A stretch of 64,000 bases of DNA from Ornithinimicrobium sediminis (GTDB lineage: Bacteria > Actinomycetota > Actinomycetes > Actinomycetales > Dermatophilaceae), in assembly GCF_021272345.1 (NCBI RefSeq), contig NZ_JAJSDQ010000004.1, forward strand, positions 248,001-312,000, written 5' to 3'. Position numbers and translations under genes: made by a program. Every line of letters begins with the position of its first letter. Position 1 is the first letter of the stretch. A model generated the notes under the pieces. That model was not told the DNA's origin and searched no databases. It worked only from the letters and a program-made list of their open reading frames with translations. Positions 1-8,530 of this stretch are shown piece by piece.

Positions 1-12
1 GTCGCTCGCGGG

Positions 13-1101
13 TCAGCCGCGGACGGGTCGGGAGCTCGCGACGTCGTCCACGATGGTGATGATGTTCCTGAGGTTCGCCAGCAGCGACCCGTAGACCGGC
101 CAGAGCATGTGCGGCAGGTCCCTGGTCGACATCTCGCTCGTCAGCTCGTCGACGTCCCGGCGCAGGGGTGCGACGTCCCCCTGCGGGTCGCCGACGCGCC
201 GGCCCGTCTCCTCCAGCAGGTCGAGCCAGCGCTCGCGGAAGTGGTCGTCCCACTGCTCCGAGGACACCGTGGACTCGTGGATCATCCTGGCCATCCCCCG
301 GGCCTGGGCGATGCCCTCCTCGACCCGCCTGAGCACCTCCTCGTAGCCCGCCGGGTCGCCCGCCTTGCGCGACAGCTTCCTGCGGGGGTTCCACCGGCCG
401 CTCTCCCGTGACTCCCTGACGACTCTCCAGACGTCGTCCAGGTCGTCGTCGAGCCGGCGCGTGCGGTCGATCCACCTCTGGGAGTCGTCGTCGCTCCACT
501 GCTCACGCATCTCGCGGGCCATGTCCTCCAGCAGGTCGCCGAGGTCGCGGTCGATCCGGTCGAGCTGCTGCTCGGCGCTCCTGTCGACCAGGGGTGGGAC
601 GACCACGAGGTTGACCAGCACCCCGACGCTCACCCCGATGAGCACGTCGAAGATGCGGTCCATGAGCATCGACTCCTGCAGCGTCCAGCTCGTCGTCAGC
701 ACGAAGAGTGCCGTGGTCGCCGCGGTCACCCCCTCGTCCCGGAGCAGGGACACCCGGGCCACCAGCAGCCCGACGAAGAGGGTCACGCCCAGCGCCACCA
801 GGCCCATCCCGAACAGCTCCACCGCCAGGTAGGACAGCACGATGCCGAGGACGGTCGCAGCGACGGTCTGGGTGCCGTGTGACACGCTGCGGTGGACCGT
901 GATGTGGACCGCCAGGAGCGCGGTCCACGGCGCCAGGAAGGCCGAGGTCAGGTCGAAGACGTTGACTGCCAGCACCCAGGCGATGAGCGCGGCCGCCACG
1001 GACTTGGTGATCTGCAGCAGGTCGGTCTGCAGCGACGGCTGTCGGGCGGCGCGGACGGCGCGGGACGGAGCGGACCTGACGGAGTCGAGGACGGTGCTCA
1101 T
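13..1101 (-). CDS. ArAE/FUSC-family membrane protein (paralogue 1)
   Basis: Predicted 362-aa inner-membrane protein of the aromatic acid exporter/FUSC-like type. The N-terminal half (about residues 25-165) holds five or six hydrophobic segments. The C-terminal half is a charged, mostly helical cytoplasmic region rich in Asp, Arg and Trp. The ATG at 1101 is chosen because the longer open frame upstream is low-complexity Arg/Gly/Ala and the conserved core begins about 25 residues after this Met. It lies 56 nt downstream of a clear paralogue on the same strand, and blocks such as LAVNVF, FLAPWTAL and IHESTV are shared, so the pair is a tandem duplication. Export of aromatic acids is a family-level expectation; the real substrate is unknown. 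Confidence 0.85.
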   Translation of the reverse strand: MSTVLDSVRSAPSRAVRAARQPSLQTDLLQITKSVAAALIAWVLAVNVFDLTSAFLAPWTALLAVHITVHRSVSHGTQTVAATVLGIVLSYLAVELFGMGLVALGVTLFVGLLVARVSLLRDEGVTAATTALFVLTTSWTLQESMLMDRIFDVLIGVSVGVLVNLVVVPPLVDRSAEQQLDRIDRDLGDLLEDMAREMREQWSDDDSQRWIDRTRRLDDDLDDVWRVVRESRESGRWNPRRKLSRKAGDPAGYEEVLRRVEEGIAQARGMARMIHESTVSSEQWDDHFRERWLDLLEETGRRVGDPQGDVAPLRRDVDELTSEMSTRDLPHMLWPVYGSLLANLRNIITIVDDVASSRPVRG

Positions 1102-1157
1102 CACCCCACCCTGGCCGCACCGGTCCCGCGCGGCAAGGCCGCGTGCCACGTCGGGTC

Positions 1158-2282
1158 TCAGGCGCGGGCCGCGCGCGAGCCCGCCTCGTTGCCGACGATG
1201 CGGATGATGTTGAGCAGCGCCGACACGAGCGTGCCGTAGATCGGCCACAGCACGTCGGACATCCGGCGCTCGGCGAGCTCCTTGGCGAGCGCACGCACCT
1301 CGTCGGTCAGCGCCGCCAGGTCCCCCTCCGGCTCGGAGATGCGCCGGCCCACCTCCTCCAGCAGGTCGCACCAGCGCTCCGCGAAGTAGTCGTCCCACTC
1401 CACGGCGTCGACCGTCGACTCGTGGATGAGGCGCACCATGCTGCGGGTCTGCGCGATGCCCTCCTCGAGCCGGACGAGCGTCAGCTCGTACTCGGCCGGG
1501 TCGCCGATCGCCTCCTGCGACCAGCGTCGCCGGGGGTTCCAGCGCACGCTCTCCTGGGCCTCGCGCACGAGCTCCCACGCGTTGTCGAGGTCGTCGTCCA
1601 GCTTGCGGGTGCGGTCGACCCAGACCGAGGAGTCCTCGTCGGTCCAGGGCCGGCGGGCGTCCTCGGCCAGGTCCATCAGCAGCCGGCCCAGGCCGCGGTC
1701 GATGCCCTCGACGTACTGCTCTGCCATCTGGGTGTTGAGGGGAGGCACGACCAGCACGTTGACCAGCACCCCGATGACCACGCCGGCCAGCGTGTCCAGC
1801 ACCCTGTCCAGCAGCATCGTCTCATCGACCCGCCAGTTCGTCGTGAGGACGAACAGCGCGGTCGTCGCCACGACGATGCCCTCGTCACGGATGTAGCCGA
1901 TGCGCGACAGCAGCAGCCCGATGAGGAGCACCATGCCGAGGGTGCCCACACCCATGCCGAAGAAGAACGGGAAGCCGTAGGCCAGGCCCACGCCGAGCAG
2001 CGTGGCCAGGACGATCTGCATCCCGCGCGACAGGCTGCGGTGGATCGTGGCGTGCACCGTCATCAGGGCGGTCCAGGGCGCGAGGAACGGCTGCGCCAGC
2101 TCGAAGACGTTGACCGCCAGCAGCCAGGCGATCATCGCGGCCAGCACGGACTTGAGGATCTGCAGCAGGTCGGCCTGCGTGGTGGGACGGTTCAGGGTCT
2201 CCGTCAGCCGCTGCCAGGCGGAGGGAGAGGTGGTCACAGGGGGGTTCACCTTCTCACTCTGGCCGACCCCTGCCTCGGTCAC
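1158..2282 (-). CDS. ArAE/FUSC-family membrane protein (paralogue 2)
   Basis: Predicted 374-aa membrane protein, upstream partner of the paralogue that follows it. It has the same architecture: a hydrophobic N-terminal half with about six membrane segments, then a charged helical C-terminal half. The GTG start at 2282 has GGGAG about 5 nt upstream; a later in-frame GTG would remove about 15 residues and cannot be excluded. The two genes probably share one transcript and may form a hetero-oligomer. The gene is divergent from the small membrane protein beginning at 2378. Substrate unknown; FUSC relatives export aromatic or amphipathic acids. Confidence 0.85.
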   Translation of the reverse strand: MTEAGVGQSEKVNPPVTTSPSAWQRLTETLNRPTTQADLLQILKSVLAAMIAWLLAVNVFELAQPFLAPWTALMTVHATIHRSLSRGMQIVLATLLGVGLAYGFPFFFGMGVGTLGMVLLIGLLLSRIGYIRDEGIVVATTALFVLTTNWRVDETMLLDRVLDTLAGVVIGVLVNVLVVPPLNTQMAEQYVEGIDRGLGRLLMDLAEDARRPWTDEDSSVWVDRTRKLDDDLDNAWELVREAQESVRWNPRRRWSQEAIGDPAEYELTLVRLEEGIAQTRSMVRLIHESTVDAVEWDDYFAERWCDLLEEVGRRISEPEGDLAALTDEVRALAKELAERRMSDVLWPIYGTLVSALLNIIRIVGNEAGSRAARA

Positions 2283-2377
2283 ATAAACTCCCAGCGCGCC
2301 ACACCCGCAGGGGTGAGACCGTGGTCACGGAGGTGACGGGTGCGGCCCGGTCAGGTGCGTGTGGTGGGATCAGGGCC

Positions 2378-2668
2378 ATGACCGAGCGCAGGGGCGTCAT
2401 GGACTGGATGTTCCGCAGCCGTGAGGACGACCGCATCGTCATCGGGCAGCTCCCCAACCTGCCCATCTGGGTCTTCCTGGCCGCCACCGTCGCGAGCTGG
2501 GTGCTGCCGGAGCCGTCGACGGCCTTCACGGCCGCCCGCGTCGTCGCCACGGGAGCGCTGACCTGGTGGGCCGTGGACGAGCTGGTGCGGGGCGTCAACC
2601 CCTTCCGCAGGCTGCTGGGGGCCGGGGCCCTGCTCTGGGTGGTCTCCGGCCTGGTCGGCCTGCGCTGA
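2378..2668 (+). CDS. small membrane protein, unknown function
   Basis: Predicted 96-aa protein with two hydrophobic stretches (about residues 28-45 and 70-90) separated by a short charged loop, so probably two membrane helices. I do not recognise the family. The ATG at 2378 gives a compact protein beginning MTERRG; an in-frame GTG upstream would add 19 residues without homology-like features, and an ATG seven codons later is also possible. It ends 4 nt before the next ATG (2673) and so probably shares an operon with the FUSC-like/GH13 reading frame. Confidence 0.6.
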   Translation: MTERRGVMDWMFRSREDDRIVIGQLPNLPIWVFLAATVASWVLPEPSTAFTAARVVATGALTWWAVDELVRGVNPFRRLLGAGALLWVVSGLVGLR

Positions 2669-2672
2669 GAGC

Positions 2673-5411
2673 ATGAGGGCACAGGAGCAGCTCTCGCTGG
2701 GTCGGCGTCTGCTGCTGGCCGCCGTCATGGTGACGGTGATGCTGGGGGTGCCCCTGACCGCAGGGACCGCCCTGGGCGGGTCCACCGTGGCGAGCGCGGC
2801 AGCCCTGGGCGCCGCCTTCACCCTGCTGCTGACCCTGCGCACCGGGACCGCCCTGGCCCTGAGGGCGCTGCCCGTGCTCCTCGTCGTCATCGCCGCCGCT
2901 GCGCTGAGCGTCGGGACGTGGTGGTGGGTGGCCCTGCTGGCCGCGCTCGGCCTGCTGGCGGGCCTGGGGTCCACACGGGGCCTGCTCGTGCCGTTGGCAC
3001 TCGCCGGGATGCTGGCCGGGTCGACCCCTGCCCTTGGCGCCGGGGAGGACCTGGCCGTCCGGCTGACCGCAGCCGGAGCGGCCGGCCTCTACGCGGTGGT
3101 GGCGGCACGACGGCTGGGCCTGCCGCACGAGGTCCCTGCCGTCCGCACCCCGCAGGGCACCGCGGTCGCCGTCGGGGTGACGCTCGGGGCGGTCGTGGCC
3201 GTGGCCGCCACCATCGCGCTGCTGTCGGACCAGCCGCACGCCGCCTGGGTGCCGGTCAGCGTGTTCGTCCTGGCGGTTCCGACGCCGGGGGTCCGGGTCG
3301 AGCACGGCGCCCGGCAGCGGCTGCTCGGGACGGCGCTCGGCCTCCCGCTCGCCCTCCCCACGGTCGCGCTCGACCTGCCCGAGCAGCTCCGCCTCGCCCT
3401 CGCGGTGCTCCTGCTGCTGCTGGTGGTCGTGACGGCGCGGTCGCTGCTGCCCAACGCCGCCCTGACCACCGCGCTGCTCGTGCTGCTGCTGGACGCGCCG
3501 TCCGGTGGGCTGGCGGCCGGCACCGCCCGGCTCGTCGACGTGGCCCTGGCCGTCGCCCTGGTGCTGGTCGGACTCGCCGTGCTCACCCTGTGGTCCCGGC
3601 GGCGCGACGACCTAGGGTTGCTGGACGGCATACCCGCACTGACCGCCCCGACGCCCGAAGGACCCCGGATGAGCCCTGCGACCCCTGCCCCTGCGCGCGA
3701 CGCCGAGTGGTGGAAGTCCGCCGTCGTCTACCAGATCTACCCCCGCTCGTTCGCCGACTCCGACGGCGACGGCGTCGGTGACCTGCGCGGGGTCATCGGA
3801 CGGCTGGACTACCTGCAGACCCTGGGCGTCGACGTCGTGTGGCTGTCCCCGGTCTACGCGTCCCCGCAGGACGACAACGGCTACGACATCAGCGACTACC
3901 AGGGCATCGACCCGACGTTCGGCACCCTGGCCGACCTCGACGAGCTCATCAGCGGCCTCCACGAGCGGGGGATGCGGATCGTGATGGACCTGGTCGTCAA
4001 CCACACCTCCGACGAGCACCCGTGGTTCGTCGAGTCGCGCTCCGGCACGGACAACCCCAAGCGCGACTGGTACTGGTGGCGGCCGGCCCGGCCCGGCCAC
4101 GAGCCCGGCAGCCGCGGCGCCGAGCCCACCAACTGGGAGTCGTTCTTCTCCGGCCCGACCTGGGAGCTCGACCCCACCACGGGCGAGTACTACCTGCACC
4201 TGTTCTCCCGCAAGCAGCCCGACCTCAACTGGGAGAACCCCGAGGTGCGCGAGGCCGTCTACGCGATGATGCGGTGGTGGCTCGACCGGGGCGTCGACGG
4301 CTTCCGCATGGACGTCATCAACCTGATCTCCAAGGCGACCCACGACGACGGCACGCTGCCCGACGGCCCCAGCATCCCCGGCACCGCCCTCGGCGACGGC
4401 ACGCCCTACTTCATGAACGGTCCCCGCATCCACGAGTTCCTGCAGGAGATGCACCGTGAGGTGCTCGCCGGCCGGGACCTCATCACGGTCGGTGAGATGC
4501 CCGGCTCCACGATCGACCAGGCCGTGCTCTACACCGACCCCGCCCGCGGAGAGGTCGACATGGTCTTCACCTTCGAGCACATGAACCTCGACATCGGCCG
4601 CAGCGGCATCAAGTGGGACGTCGCCCCCCTGCGTCTCACCGACCTCAAGGCCAACCTGACCCTCTGGCAGGAGGGCCTGGCCGCGACGGGGTGGAACTCG
4701 CTCTACTGGAACAACCACGACCAGCCACGCGCGGTGTCCCGCTTCGGTGACGACAGCCCCGAGCACCGGGTGACCTCCGCCAAGACGCTGCTGACCGTGC
4801 TGCACCTGCTGCGCGGCACGCCCTACGTCTACCAGGGCGAGGAGCTCGGCATGACCAACGCCCCGTTCGCCACGATCGAGGACTACCGCGACATCGAGTC
4901 GCTCAACTATGCCCGCAGCGCCCTGGCACAGGGCCACAGCACCGACGACGTGCTCGCCTCGCTCACGGCCAAGAGCCGCGACCACGCCCGCACCCCGATG
5001 CAGTGGGACGGCAGCGAGCACGCGGGCTTCACCGCCGGGACGCCCTGGATCGCGGTCAACCCCAACCACACCGAGATCAACGCCGCCGCAGCGCTCGAGG
5101 ACCCCGACTCCGTGCTGCACCACCTGCGGCTGCTGGTCGAGCTGCGGCACACACAGGACGTCGTGGTCCACGGCGGCTACCACCTGCTGCTGCCCTCCGA
5201 CGAGCAGGTGTTCGCCTACCTGCGCACCCTGGAGGGTCAGAGCCTGCTCGTGGTCGCCAACATGTCCGGCGCGCCCGCGACCGTCGACCTCGCCGAGCAC
5301 GCCGCGCACCTGGACGGCCCGGTGCTCGTGAGCACGCACCGCGACGTGCAGCGCGAGGGGACCCGCCTCACCCTGGCCCCCTGGGAGTCCCGAGCCCACC
5401 TCACGCGCTGA
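2673..5411 (+). CDS. FUSC-like membrane domain in frame with GH13 alpha-glucosidase (912-aa ORF)
   Basis: One uninterrupted 912-codon frame. Residues 1-310 are a membrane domain with eight or nine hydrophobic segments and a FUSC_2-like block (HAAWVPVSVF, then an R..GTALG pattern). From residue 333 the frame is a complete GH13 alpha-glucosidase. A membrane-enzyme fusion of this kind is unusual. Just before residue 333 lie a rare CTAG (3612), GAAGGA and an ATG, the hallmarks of an intergenic start. The simplest reading is two neighbouring genes whose separating stop has been lost by an indel or sequence error, so the membrane gene may really end near 3613-3642, where stops occur in the next frame (TAG 3613, TGA 3640). 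A real fusion protein is the alternative. Confidence 0.6.
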   Translation: MRAQEQLSLGRRLLLAAVMVTVMLGVPLTAGTALGGSTVASAAALGAAFTLLLTLRTGTALALRALPVLLVVIAAAALSVGTWWWVALLAALGLLAGLGSTRGLLVPLALAGMLAGSTPALGAGEDLAVRLTAAGAAGLYAVVAARRLGLPHEVPAVRTPQGTAVAVGVTLGAVVAVAATIALLSDQPHAAWVPVSVFVLAVPTPGVRVEHGARQRLLGTALGLPLALPTVALDLPEQLRLALAVLLLLLVVVTARSLLPNAALTTALLVLLLDAPSGGLAAGTARLVDVALAVALVLVGLAVLTLWSRRRDDLGLLDGIPALTAPTPEGPRMSPATPAPARDAEWWKSAVVYQIYPRSFADSDGDGVGDLRGVIGRLDYLQTLGVDVVWLSPVYASPQDDNGYDISDYQGIDPTFGTLADLDELISGLHERGMRIVMDLVVNHTSDEHPWFVESRSGTDNPKRDWYWWRPARPGHEPGSRGAEPTNWESFFSGPTWELDPTTGEYYLHLFSRKQPDLNWENPEVREAVYAMMRWWLDRGVDGFRMDVINLISKATHDDGTLPDGPSIPGTALGDGTPYFMNGPRIHEFLQEMHREVLAGRDLITVGEMPGSTIDQAVLYTDPARGEVDMVFTFEHMNLDIGRSGIKWDVAPLRLTDLKANLTLWQEGLAATGWNSLYWNNHDQPRAVSRFGDDSPEHRVTSAKTLLTVLHLLRGTPYVYQGEELGMTNAPFATIEDYRDIESLNYARSALAQGHSTDDVLASLTAKSRDHARTPMQWDGSEHAGFTAGTPWIAVNPNHTEINAAAALEDPDSVLHHLRLLVELRHTQDVVVHGGYHLLLPSDEQVFAYLRTLEGQSLLVVANMSGAPATVDLAEHAAHLDGPVLVSTHRDVQREGTRLTLAPWESRAHLTR
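3669..5411 (+). CDS. alpha-glucosidase, GH13 family (internal start)
   Basis: 580-aa glycoside hydrolase family 13 enzyme, probably cytoplasmic, cleaving alpha-glucosidic bonds in maltose, isomaltose or trehalose-type oligosaccharides. All catalytic residues are present, numbered from this ATG: nucleophile Asp215 in GFRMDV, acid/base Glu276 in VGEMP, and transition-state stabiliser Asp351 in NHDQ. The N-terminal VVYQIYPRSF and NHTSDEHPWF blocks are typical of oligo-1,6-glucosidase, alpha-glucosidase and trehalose-6-phosphate hydrolase. GAAGGA sits 6 nt before the ATG, a well-placed ribosome site, and the length is normal for the family. The same frame continues upstream into a membrane domain without a stop. 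Exact substrate cannot be told from motifs. Confidence 0.85.
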   Translation: MSPATPAPARDAEWWKSAVVYQIYPRSFADSDGDGVGDLRGVIGRLDYLQTLGVDVVWLSPVYASPQDDNGYDISDYQGIDPTFGTLADLDELISGLHERGMRIVMDLVVNHTSDEHPWFVESRSGTDNPKRDWYWWRPARPGHEPGSRGAEPTNWESFFSGPTWELDPTTGEYYLHLFSRKQPDLNWENPEVREAVYAMMRWWLDRGVDGFRMDVINLISKATHDDGTLPDGPSIPGTALGDGTPYFMNGPRIHEFLQEMHREVLAGRDLITVGEMPGSTIDQAVLYTDPARGEVDMVFTFEHMNLDIGRSGIKWDVAPLRLTDLKANLTLWQEGLAATGWNSLYWNNHDQPRAVSRFGDDSPEHRVTSAKTLLTVLHLLRGTPYVYQGEELGMTNAPFATIEDYRDIESLNYARSALAQGHSTDDVLASLTAKSRDHARTPMQWDGSEHAGFTAGTPWIAVNPNHTEINAAAALEDPDSVLHHLRLLVELRHTQDVVVHGGYHLLLPSDEQVFAYLRTLEGQSLLVVANMSGAPATVDLAEHAAHLDGPVLVSTHRDVQREGTRLTLAPWESRAHLTR

Positions 5412-5488
5412 GCCGGCGCCGAGCCGTTGCCATCGGCCCTGCCCAGGGAGCAAGGTGGTGCTGTCGAGTCCCCGTCGCGAGGAGCACC

Positions 5489-7066
5489 ATGCCTGTCCAG
5501 CCGCCGTCGTCGTCCGGGGTCTACCTCGAGGAGTCCCCGGACGACCATCACTGGATCCGGCCGGTCGACAGCTCGACGACGGCGTTCGTCGACTTCTTCG
5601 CCCGCGGCCCGCTGGACCACCCCCTCGTGGTCGACAGCTACCAGGAGTTCGTGACGGCCTACGGGGGTCTCGACGCGCGCAGCGAGGCGAGCTACGGCAT
5701 CCGGCAGTTCTTCCAGCACGGCGGCCGGCGTGCCGTGGTGCTCCGGGTTGCGCCGGCCGAGGCCGACCGGGCCCGCGCTGCCATGCTGACCCTGACCGAC
5801 GGACACGAGCCGCTGCTCACCGTCGAGGCGCACACGCCCGGCCACTGGGGCAACGAGCTGCAGGTGGGGGTGGAGGTCGGGGACAGCCAGGGCCGGTTCG
5901 TCCTGGTGGTGCGCCAGGTCGCCCGTCTGCGCGGAGAGCTGCGGGTGGTCGAGTCCGAGGTCCACGACGACCTGAGCATGGACCAGGACGACCCCCGGTA
6001 CGCGCCGACGACCGTGACCAACAGCTCCGCGCTGGTGCACCTGGTCGACCACCTGCTGGAGGACGGCGGTGCCGACCGCCCGCTGCCCGAGCTCACCGCC
6101 GCGACGGTGTCCGACCCGGCCACGCTGCGCGACCCCGGCTGCCCCGGCTTCCGCGCGCTCACCGGCGGGAGCGACGGGGGACGGCCCTCCGCGCTGGACC
6201 TGGCCCGCGGCATGCCCCTGCTCGACCACGCCGACGAGACGATCGGAATCGTCTGCATTCCTGCCATGGCGAACCTCGACCACGGCTACGGGTCGGTCGT
6301 CGGCGCCGCCCTGGCCTACTGCCGGCAGCGGCGCGCGTTCCTGCTCGTCGACCCCCCGCTCACGGTCACGAACAGTGCGGACATGGCGGCCTGGGTAGGC
6401 CGTCACGGTGCCCTACGGGACCCCAACGCCGCGTTCTACTTTCCCCCGCTGCAGGTCGAGGACCCGCTCGCCGCCGGCCGGCCACGGGTCGTCGCGCCCA
6501 GTGGCGTCGTGGCCGGGGTGTGCTCGCGCCTCGACGGCGAGGAAGGTGTCTGGAAGGCACCGGCGGGCATCGAGGCCAGGGTCCGCGGTGCCACCCCCGT
6601 CACCGAGCTCCTCGACGCCGACCAGGACCTGCTCAACCCGATCGCGGTCAACGTCATCCGGACCTTCCCACGCGTCGGGACGGCCGTCTGGGGAGCCCGC
6701 ACCTCCGTGGGGCTCGACGGGCGGGTCAGCGAGTGGCGCTACGTCTCCGTGCGCAGGCTCGCCCTGATGGTCGAGGAGAGCCTCATGCAGGGTCTGCGCT
6801 GGGCCGTGTTCGAGCCCAACGACGAGACCCTGTGGTCGCGCATCCGCGGCGACGTGGAGGTCTTCCTGCACGACCTGTTCCGGGAGGGGGCCTTCGTCGG
6901 CGCCACGCCGAGAGAGGCCTTCTTCGTGACCTGTGACCGCACGACGACCACCCCCGGCGACATCTCCGACGGCGTGGTGAACCTGGTGGTGGGTGTCGCC
7001 CCCAGCAAGCCCAGCGAGTTCGTCGTGGTCCGCCTGCGGCTGCGCGCGGGCCTCTCCCCCCGCTGA
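5489..7066 (+). CDS. phage-tail-sheath-like protein, orphan
   Basis: 525-aa protein with the C-terminal signature of contractile-tail sheath proteins: EWRYVSVRRL, then a Glu-rich helix, WAVFEPNDE, LW..IR, and a final domain with FVTCDRTTTTPGD and SEFVVVRL. The N-terminal GVYLEE and TAFVDFF motifs also match sheath N-termini. In phages, R-type pyocins and extracellular injection systems such a protein forms the contractile sheath around the inner tube. GAGGAG 4 nt before the ATG supports the start. No tube, baseplate, spike, AAA ATPase or capsid gene lies nearby; neighbours are an alpha-glucosidase and an aldo/keto reductase. Either the remaining genes lie elsewhere or the protein has been co-opted. 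Confidence 0.88.
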   Translation: MPVQPPSSSGVYLEESPDDHHWIRPVDSSTTAFVDFFARGPLDHPLVVDSYQEFVTAYGGLDARSEASYGIRQFFQHGGRRAVVLRVAPAEADRARAAMLTLTDGHEPLLTVEAHTPGHWGNELQVGVEVGDSQGRFVLVVRQVARLRGELRVVESEVHDDLSMDQDDPRYAPTTVTNSSALVHLVDHLLEDGGADRPLPELTAATVSDPATLRDPGCPGFRALTGGSDGGRPSALDLARGMPLLDHADETIGIVCIPAMANLDHGYGSVVGAALAYCRQRRAFLLVDPPLTVTNSADMAAWVGRHGALRDPNAAFYFPPLQVEDPLAAGRPRVVAPSGVVAGVCSRLDGEEGVWKAPAGIEARVRGATPVTELLDADQDLLNPIAVNVIRTFPRVGTAVWGARTSVGLDGRVSEWRYVSVRRLALMVEESLMQGLRWAVFEPNDETLWSRIRGDVEVFLHDLFREGAFVGATPREAFFVTCDRTTTTPGDISDGVVNLVVGVAPSKPSEFVVVRLRLRAGLSPR

Positions 7067-7084
7067 CCGCGGGGAGGGCGGGCC

Positions 7085-7918
7085 TCAGAGCATCGTGAAG
7101 TCGGCCGTCTCCGGGTCCGGGAACATCCGCTCGTCGGTGTCGAGCGCGGTCACCGCGGCCATCTCGGCCTCGCTCAGCTCGAAGCCGAAGAGGTCGATGT
7201 TGGAGGCGATGCGCTCCGGGGTCACCGACTTGGGGATGACGACCGTGCCGTTCTGCACGTGCCAGCGCAGCACCACCTGGGCCGGGGTCACGCCGTGCGC
7301 CTCGGCGGCCTCGGTGACCGCGGCCTGGTCGAGGTCCTTGGCCTGCCCGAGGGGCGCGTAGGCCTCGGTCGCGATGCCGTGTGCGGTGCCCGCCTGCTGG
7401 GTGGCCACCTGCTGGAAGCTCGGGTGCAGCTCGACCTGGTTGACCGCCGGCGTGACCTCGGCCTGCTCCATGAGCGTGCGCACGTGCGGCGGCAGGAAGT
7501 TGGAGATGCCGATCGCACGGACGGCGCCCTCGGCATACAGCTTCTCCATCGCCTTCCAGGTCTCGACGTACCTGCCCCACGACGGCACCGGCCAGTGGAT
7601 GAGGTAGAGGTCGACGGTGTCGAGACCGAGCCGTCGGCGGCTGTCGTCGTAGGCCTTCAGGGTGGCCTCGGTGCCCTGCTCGCCGTTGCGCAGCTTGGTG
7701 GTGACGAAGACCTCGTCGCGCGGCAGCCCGCTCGCCCGGATGGCGGCCCCGACCCCGGCCTCGTTGCCGTAGGCGGCCGCGGTGTCGATGTGCCGGTAGC
7801 CGGCCTCCAGCGCCTGCTCGACCGCCACCTGCGTCTGGCCGTCGGGGATCTGGAAGACCCCGTAGCCGACCTGCGGGATGTGGACGCCGTTGTTGAGTGC
7901 GATCTGCGGAACAGTCAT
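7085..7918 (-). CDS. aldo/keto reductase
   Basis: 277-aa NADPH-dependent oxidoreductase of the AKR superfamily, close in motif to 2,5-diketo-D-gluconate reductases (AKR5). The catalytic tetrad is visible: Asp45 and Tyr50 in HIDTAAAYGNE, Lys75 in VTTKLRN and His108 in LYLIHWP. The C-terminal IPKSVTPERIASN block binds the cofactor phosphate. The ATG at 7918 begins MTVPQIALNNG, the usual AKR start; the longer upstream frame is not conserved. It converges on the sheath gene and is divergent from the gene at 8027. Substrate range is probably broad, covering aldehydes and keto-sugars. Confidence 0.92.
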   Translation of the reverse strand: MTVPQIALNNGVHIPQVGYGVFQIPDGQTQVAVEQALEAGYRHIDTAAAYGNEAGVGAAIRASGLPRDEVFVTTKLRNGEQGTEATLKAYDDSRRRLGLDTVDLYLIHWPVPSWGRYVETWKAMEKLYAEGAVRAIGISNFLPPHVRTLMEQAEVTPAVNQVELHPSFQQVATQQAGTAHGIATEAYAPLGQAKDLDQAAVTEAAEAHGVTPAQVVLRWHVQNGTVVIPKSVTPERIASNIDLFGFELSEAEMAAVTALDTDERMFPDPETADFTML

Positions 7919-8026
7919 GCCACAGGCAGCGTGGCGCACCCGCCACGCTATTCCCCACACCCCCGGACAGGGCACCCCCCGGGGGTTCTGGGCGCCGTGG
8001 CACGGATCGTCCCGCACACTGGGCGT

Positions 8027-8530
8027 ATGGAGTGGGCGCTCGCTCTCGTCGCCCTGGTCCTGGTCGTGGGGCTGGGCTGGTCACGGGCTGCCCGGCAGCA
8101 GCCGGAGGAGCCACACACCGGCGTGGCCCGGCCACGACCTCGCGCACCCGACCCCGACCTGCCGCTGAGCGCCGACGACGAGCAGGACCTCGAGCGGATG
8201 TTCGCCGAGGTCGACCGTGAGGAGGCCGCCCACCTAAGGCGCCTGCTGGAGGTGCGGATGGGCGACGTCATCCGGCGTCAGGTGCCCGTGCGCGCCATCC
8301 GGCAGGCGCCGGCGCGCAGCGTGGCCCGGATCTGCTTCTCCAACGGCGACGTCGTGCTGGCGACCAGCCGCCGCCCCGGCGACTTCCTGCACATGGCGAC
8401 CGCGATGCTGCGGACGTCGGTCACCCTCGCCGAGCTCTCACCCGGCGACCAGGGCCCGGCCCTGCGCTTCACCTGGCGCGGGGGCGGCACCCTGGAGGTC
8501 ATCGCGGTCGGTCTCGACCAGGCGGACTGA
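8027..8530 (+). CDS. membrane-anchored hypothetical protein
   Basis: 167-aa protein with one N-terminal hydrophobic helix (about residues 3-20), a Pro/Arg-rich linker and a cytoplasmic domain of about 110 residues ending FTWRGGGTLEVIAVG. I do not recognise the domain. A CACACT box 6 nt before the ATG suggests a leaderless mRNA. The gene is convergent with the pabAB gene and overlaps its 3' end by 32 bp (8499-8530), which is unusual and could give antisense interaction. Confidence 0.65.
   Translation: MEWALALVALVLVVGLGWSRAARQQPEEPHTGVARPRPRAPDPDLPLSADDEQDLERMFAEVDREEAAHLRRLLEVRMGDVIRRQVPVRAIRQAPARSVARICFSNGDVVLATSRRPGDFLHMATAMLRTSVTLAELSPGDQGPALRFTWRGGGTLEVIAVGLDQAD

Noticed and set aside
3612-5453. 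613-codon open frame on the minus strand opposite the alpha-glucosidase
   Set aside because: It is antisense to a complete GH13 enzyme with all catalytic residues. Composition-driven open frames of this kind are usual at this GC content; its translation is low-complexity Val/Gly/Arg.
5489-7066. Prophage remnant
   Set aside because: Only a sheath-like gene is present; no integrase, terminase, capsid or tail-fibre genes, no att repeats, and base composition does not differ visibly.
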